From assembly GCF_015182285.1 (NCBI RefSeq), contig NZ_PRDM01000006.1:248001-312000 (forward strand): a stretch of 64,000 nt of DNA, read 5' to 3'. The notes beneath the pieces are model-generated. The model saw nothing but the letters and a program-made list of their open reading frames with translations, was not told the origin of the DNA and searched no databases. Origin of the DNA: Flavobacterium hungaricum (GTDB lineage: Bacteria; Bacteroidota; Bacteroidia; Flavobacteriales; Flavobacteriaceae). Below, piece after piece: positions 61,511-64,000 of this stretch (position 1 is its first letter; every line of letters begins with the position of its first letter). The translations under genes and the position numbers were made by a program.

Positions 61511-64000
61511 TTACAATTTTAGATTTCGCAATCTTAAAGCATTAACAATTACTGAAACAGAACTCAAACTCATCGCAACCGCAGCAAGCATCGGCGAAAG
61601 CAAGATTCCAAAAAACGGATATAAAATTCCTGCTGCAATCGGCACTCCCAAAGTATTGTAGATAAATGCAAAAAACAAATTTTGTTTAATGTTCGACATT
61701 ACAGCACGGCTGAGGTTTTTGGCTTTTACAATTCCGTTTAAATCTCCTTTTACCAAAGTAATTTTGGCACTTTCTATCGCAACATCAGTTCCGGTTCCCA
61801 TTGCAATTCCGATATTCGATTGCGCCAAAGCCGGAGCATCGTTGATTCCATCACCCGCCATAGCGACTATTTTTCCTTCGGCTTGCAAACGTTCAATTTC
61901 TTTCAATTTATCTTCTGGAAGACAATCGGCTTTGAACGAACTCAAATGCAAATGATCGGCTACTGCTTTTGCGGTGTTGTAATTATCTCCTGTCAGCATG
62001 ATTACTTCAACGCCTTGATCAATTAATTCTTTAATCGCTTTTGCGCTGTTTTCTTTTACTGCGTCGGTAATAGTCACATAACCTAAAACTGTTTTATCAA
62101 TGGCGATGTACGAAACCGTTTTGCCTAAATTTTGTTCGGCTGTAACACGATTTTCAAAATCTTCAGGGATTGCAGCGCCAATTTCATCCATTAATTTTTT
62201 ATTTCCTAAAGCAATCTTTTTATTTTCTATTGTTCCTAAAACGCCTTTCCCCGTAAGGGTCTCAAAACCGCTAACTTCTTTTGCTAAAATGTTTTTTGCT
62301 TTCGCGAAAGTAACGACAGCCTGTGCCAAAGGATGTTCGCTATGTTGATTTAGTGAAGCAATATTTTGAAGCAGAAAATCTTCATCATTAGCAAGTGCAT
62401 AAATTTTTTCGACAGAAGGTTTTCCTTCTGTAATTGTTCCTGTTTTATCTGTAATTAAAACATCAATTTTATTCATGTTTTCCAGCGCTTCGGCATTTTT
62501 AATCAAGATTCCCTGCTGTGCGCCTTTCCCAACTCCAACCATGACAGACATCGGAGTTGCCAATCCTAAAGCGCAGGGGCAGGCAATAATTAAAACCGCA
62601 ATCGCATTAATTAATCCGTAGACATAGGCAGGTTCGGGACCCAATTTTGCCCAGAGAATAAAAGTCAGCACTGCAATTAAAACTACGGTCGGTACAAAAT
62701 ATTTAGAAACGCGGTCAGCCAATTTCTGAATTGGAGCACGGGAACGGCTGGCATCATTTACCATTTGAATAATCTGAGACAGCATCGTTTCTGAACCTAC
62801 TTTTTCGGCTGACATTACAAACGATTTAGTGCCGTTTATGGTTCCCGAAATTACCGCATCGCCCGCTTTTTTGTCAACAGGAATAGGTTCTCCCGTAATC
62901 ATAGATTCGTCTAGGGTACTTTCGCCCGATGTAATTTTTCCGTCAACCGGAATTTTTTCTCCCGGTTTGACACGAAGTAAATCACCTTTTTTAATGTTGT
63001 GGATCGAAATCGTTTGGTCAACTCCATTTTCGACCAAAGTGGCTTCTGTCGGTGCTAATTTCAATAATTCTTTTATAGCTCCGTTGGTTTGTCCGTGGGC
63101 TTTGGCTTCTAATAATTGTCCCAATAAAACCAAAGTGATAATTACGGTCGCAGCCTCAAAATACAAATGAATGGTTCCGTGATGCGATTTGAATTCGGCT
63201 GGAAAGATATCTGGAAAGAACATTCCTGTCAAACTGAAAATAAAAGCCACGCTGGTTCCGATTCCTATTAGCGTAAACATGTTTAGATTCCAAGTTAAAA
63301 TCGATTTGTAAGCACGTACAAAAAAGATTCGTCCGGCGTAAAACAAAACAGGGATCGAAAATAAAAGCTGAACCCAATTCCATTTTTCAATAGACATTAT
63401 ATTATAGAGTGGATTATTCGGAATCATTTCTGACATTGAAATAATAAAAATCGGAAGTGTAAATACTATCGCGATTTTCATTTTTCGCCATAAATCAGCA
63501 TAAGTTTTGCTTTCTTCACTTTCAGAAGCCTGCATCGGGACCAAATCCATTCCGCAAATCGGGCAGTCGCCTGGCTCGCTTGAAACAATTTCGGGATGCA
63601 TTGGGCAGGTAAATTGCGTTGCACTTACAGCCGCCTGCGGCACTAGATCCATTCCGCAAACTGGGCAGTCTCCGGGTTTATTATACGTTTTGTCACCTTC
63701 ACAATGCATTGGGCAATAATAAATACCATTTGCGCTGTGCTGATGTATTTTTTTAGTTGCTGTTTTAGGATGATTGTGATCCTCTTTTTGGTGACCTGAA
63801 CAGCAAGATTTAGCTGTTGTTTCAGAATGGTTTTTAGGAGAATCCATTTTAATAGTATAATTTCCAGCTTCAGATAAAACTTCCTGAAATTTCTCGGTCG
63901 GCACGTGTTTTTCCATTGTAATTGTGGCCGTTGGCGGATTTAAAGTTACTTCGGCTTCAATTCCTTCGATTGAGTTCAGCGTTTTTTCGACTTTGGTTCG
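61511..64000 (-). CDS. Copper-translocating P-type ATPase, start beyond right edge
   Basis: An open frame runs to the edge: upstream of the Met at 63914-63916 another 28 codons (VEKTLNSIEGIEAEVTLNPP) read as the end of an HMA heavy-metal domain, so the true start lies outside. Next are CCSGH-x-H-rich residues, two HMBD repeats (YYCPMHCEGDKTY, FTCPMHPEIVSSEPGDCPIC), eight membrane helices, phosphatase loop LTSGESTLDESMITGE, the transport motif CPC in IACPCALGLATP, the phosphorylation motif DKTGT, HP in SEHPLAQAVV and GDGINDAP. It exports copper from the cytoplasm (family inference). It leads the operon with the multicopper oxidase. Confidence 0.95.
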   Translation of the reverse strand, partial: RTKVEKTLNSIEGIEAEVTLNPPTATITMEKHVPTEKFQEVLSEAGNYTIKMDSPKNHSETTAKSCCSGHQKEDHNHPKTATKKIHQHSANGIYYCPMHCEGDKTYNKPGDCPVCGMDLVPQAAVSATQFTCPMHPEIVSSEPGDCPICGMDLVPMQASESEESKTYADLWRKMKIAIVFTLPIFIISMSEMIPNNPLYNIMSIEKWNWVQLLFSIPVLFYAGRIFFVRAYKSILTWNLNMFTLIGIGTSVAFIFSLTGMFFPDIFPAEFKSHHGTIHLYFEAATVIITLVLLGQLLEAKAHGQTNGAIKELLKLAPTEATLVENGVDQTISIHNIKKGDLLRVKPGEKIPVDGKITSGESTLDESMITGEPIPVDKKAGDAVISGTINGTKSFVMSAEKVGSETMLSQIIQMVNDASRSRAPIQKLADRVSKYFVPTVVLIAVLTFILWAKLGPEPAYVYGLINAIAVLIIACPCALGLATPMSVMVGVGKGAQQGILIKNAEALENMNKIDVLITDKTGTITEGKPSVEKIYALANDEDFLLQNIASLNQHSEHPLAQAVVTFAKAKNILAKEVSGFETLTGKGVLGTIENKKIALGNKKLMDEIGAAIPEDFENRVTAEQNLGKTVSYIAIDKTVLGYVTITDAVKENSAKAIKELIDQGVEVIMLTGDNYNTAKAVADHLHLSSFKADCLPEDKLKEIERLQAEGKIVAMAGDGINDAPALAQSNIGIAMGTGTDVAIESAKITLVKGDLNGIVKAKNLSRAVMSNIKQNLFFAFIYNTLGVPIAAGILYPFFGILLSPMLAAVAMSLSSVSVIVNALRLRNLKL

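Noticed and set aside
1..64000. CRISPR arrays, insertion sequences, prophage, integrons, toxin-antitoxin pairs
   Set aside because: No regular spacer array, transposase, integrase or phage structural gene was found; all long frames are explained by the listed genes or their shadows.

Overview
The window looks like chromosomal DNA from a Flavobacterium-type member of the Bacteroidota. The reasons are AT-rich sequence, several promoters of the Bacteroidota form TTTG/TTG-(about 19)-TAnnTTTG, almost no Shine-Dalgarno sites, and marker proteins such as a roughly 518-residue LepB, WbqC, DUF5683, head-GIN proteins and a GG-leader class I lanthipeptide. No plasmid or phage genes, insertion sequences or CRISPR arrays were seen.

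Layout. 1-7410 (minus): the end-on fragment of a Nif3-like gene, then a compact class I lanthipeptide locus whose transcription order is lanA (7249-7410, 53 codons), a hairpin, an exported erythromycin-esterase-like protein, lanC and a full-length lanB. 7825-21375: lpxK, a hybrid histidine kinase, GAPDH, lipA, an M48 peptidase, tonB, a GT2-ECF sigma overlap pair, a small GNAT/PaiB cluster, murB and an exported PLP aminotransferase. 21544-33024: two unknown envelope proteins, a GT4 glycosyltransferase, DUF2461, recF, then a TPR protein, ribH, mutL, two rhomboid proteases and an EEP-family protein. 33189-40140 (minus, one long transcription unit read parA-parB-DUF5683-dapB-lepB-lepB-wbqC): housekeeping genes with a tandem duplication of signal peptidase I. 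40371-43129: an RlpA-like protein and a secreted beta-helix protein. 43232-49466 (minus): a six-gene phospholipid-type operon that matches the ynbA-ynbB-ynbC-ynbD set of enterobacteria, with an SDR and a patatin-like protein inserted. 49651-52085: tRNA-Pro(UGG), a di-haem peroxidase and trxB. 52320-57861: DUF genes and a PadR/PspC/head-GIN envelope module. 58016-64000: small unknown genes and a copper detoxification pair, a multicopper oxidase fused to a CopB-like barrel plus a copper P-type ATPase that runs off the right edge.

The most promising novelty is the lanthipeptide locus. Its precursor has a double-glycine leader and a core with three consecutive Ser-x4-Cys spacings. LanB and LanC keep their catalytic residues, yet no exporter, leader peptidase or immunity gene lies in the window, and an exported esterase-like protein sits between the precursor and the modification enzymes. 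Second are the Ynb-like operon with an apparently inactivated patatin (Ser to Cys, Asp to Ala), and a MutL whose C-terminal nuclease motifs are degenerate. Intergenic spaces hold several families of long inverted repeats. All functional statements rest on reading motifs and gene order; no database search was run.
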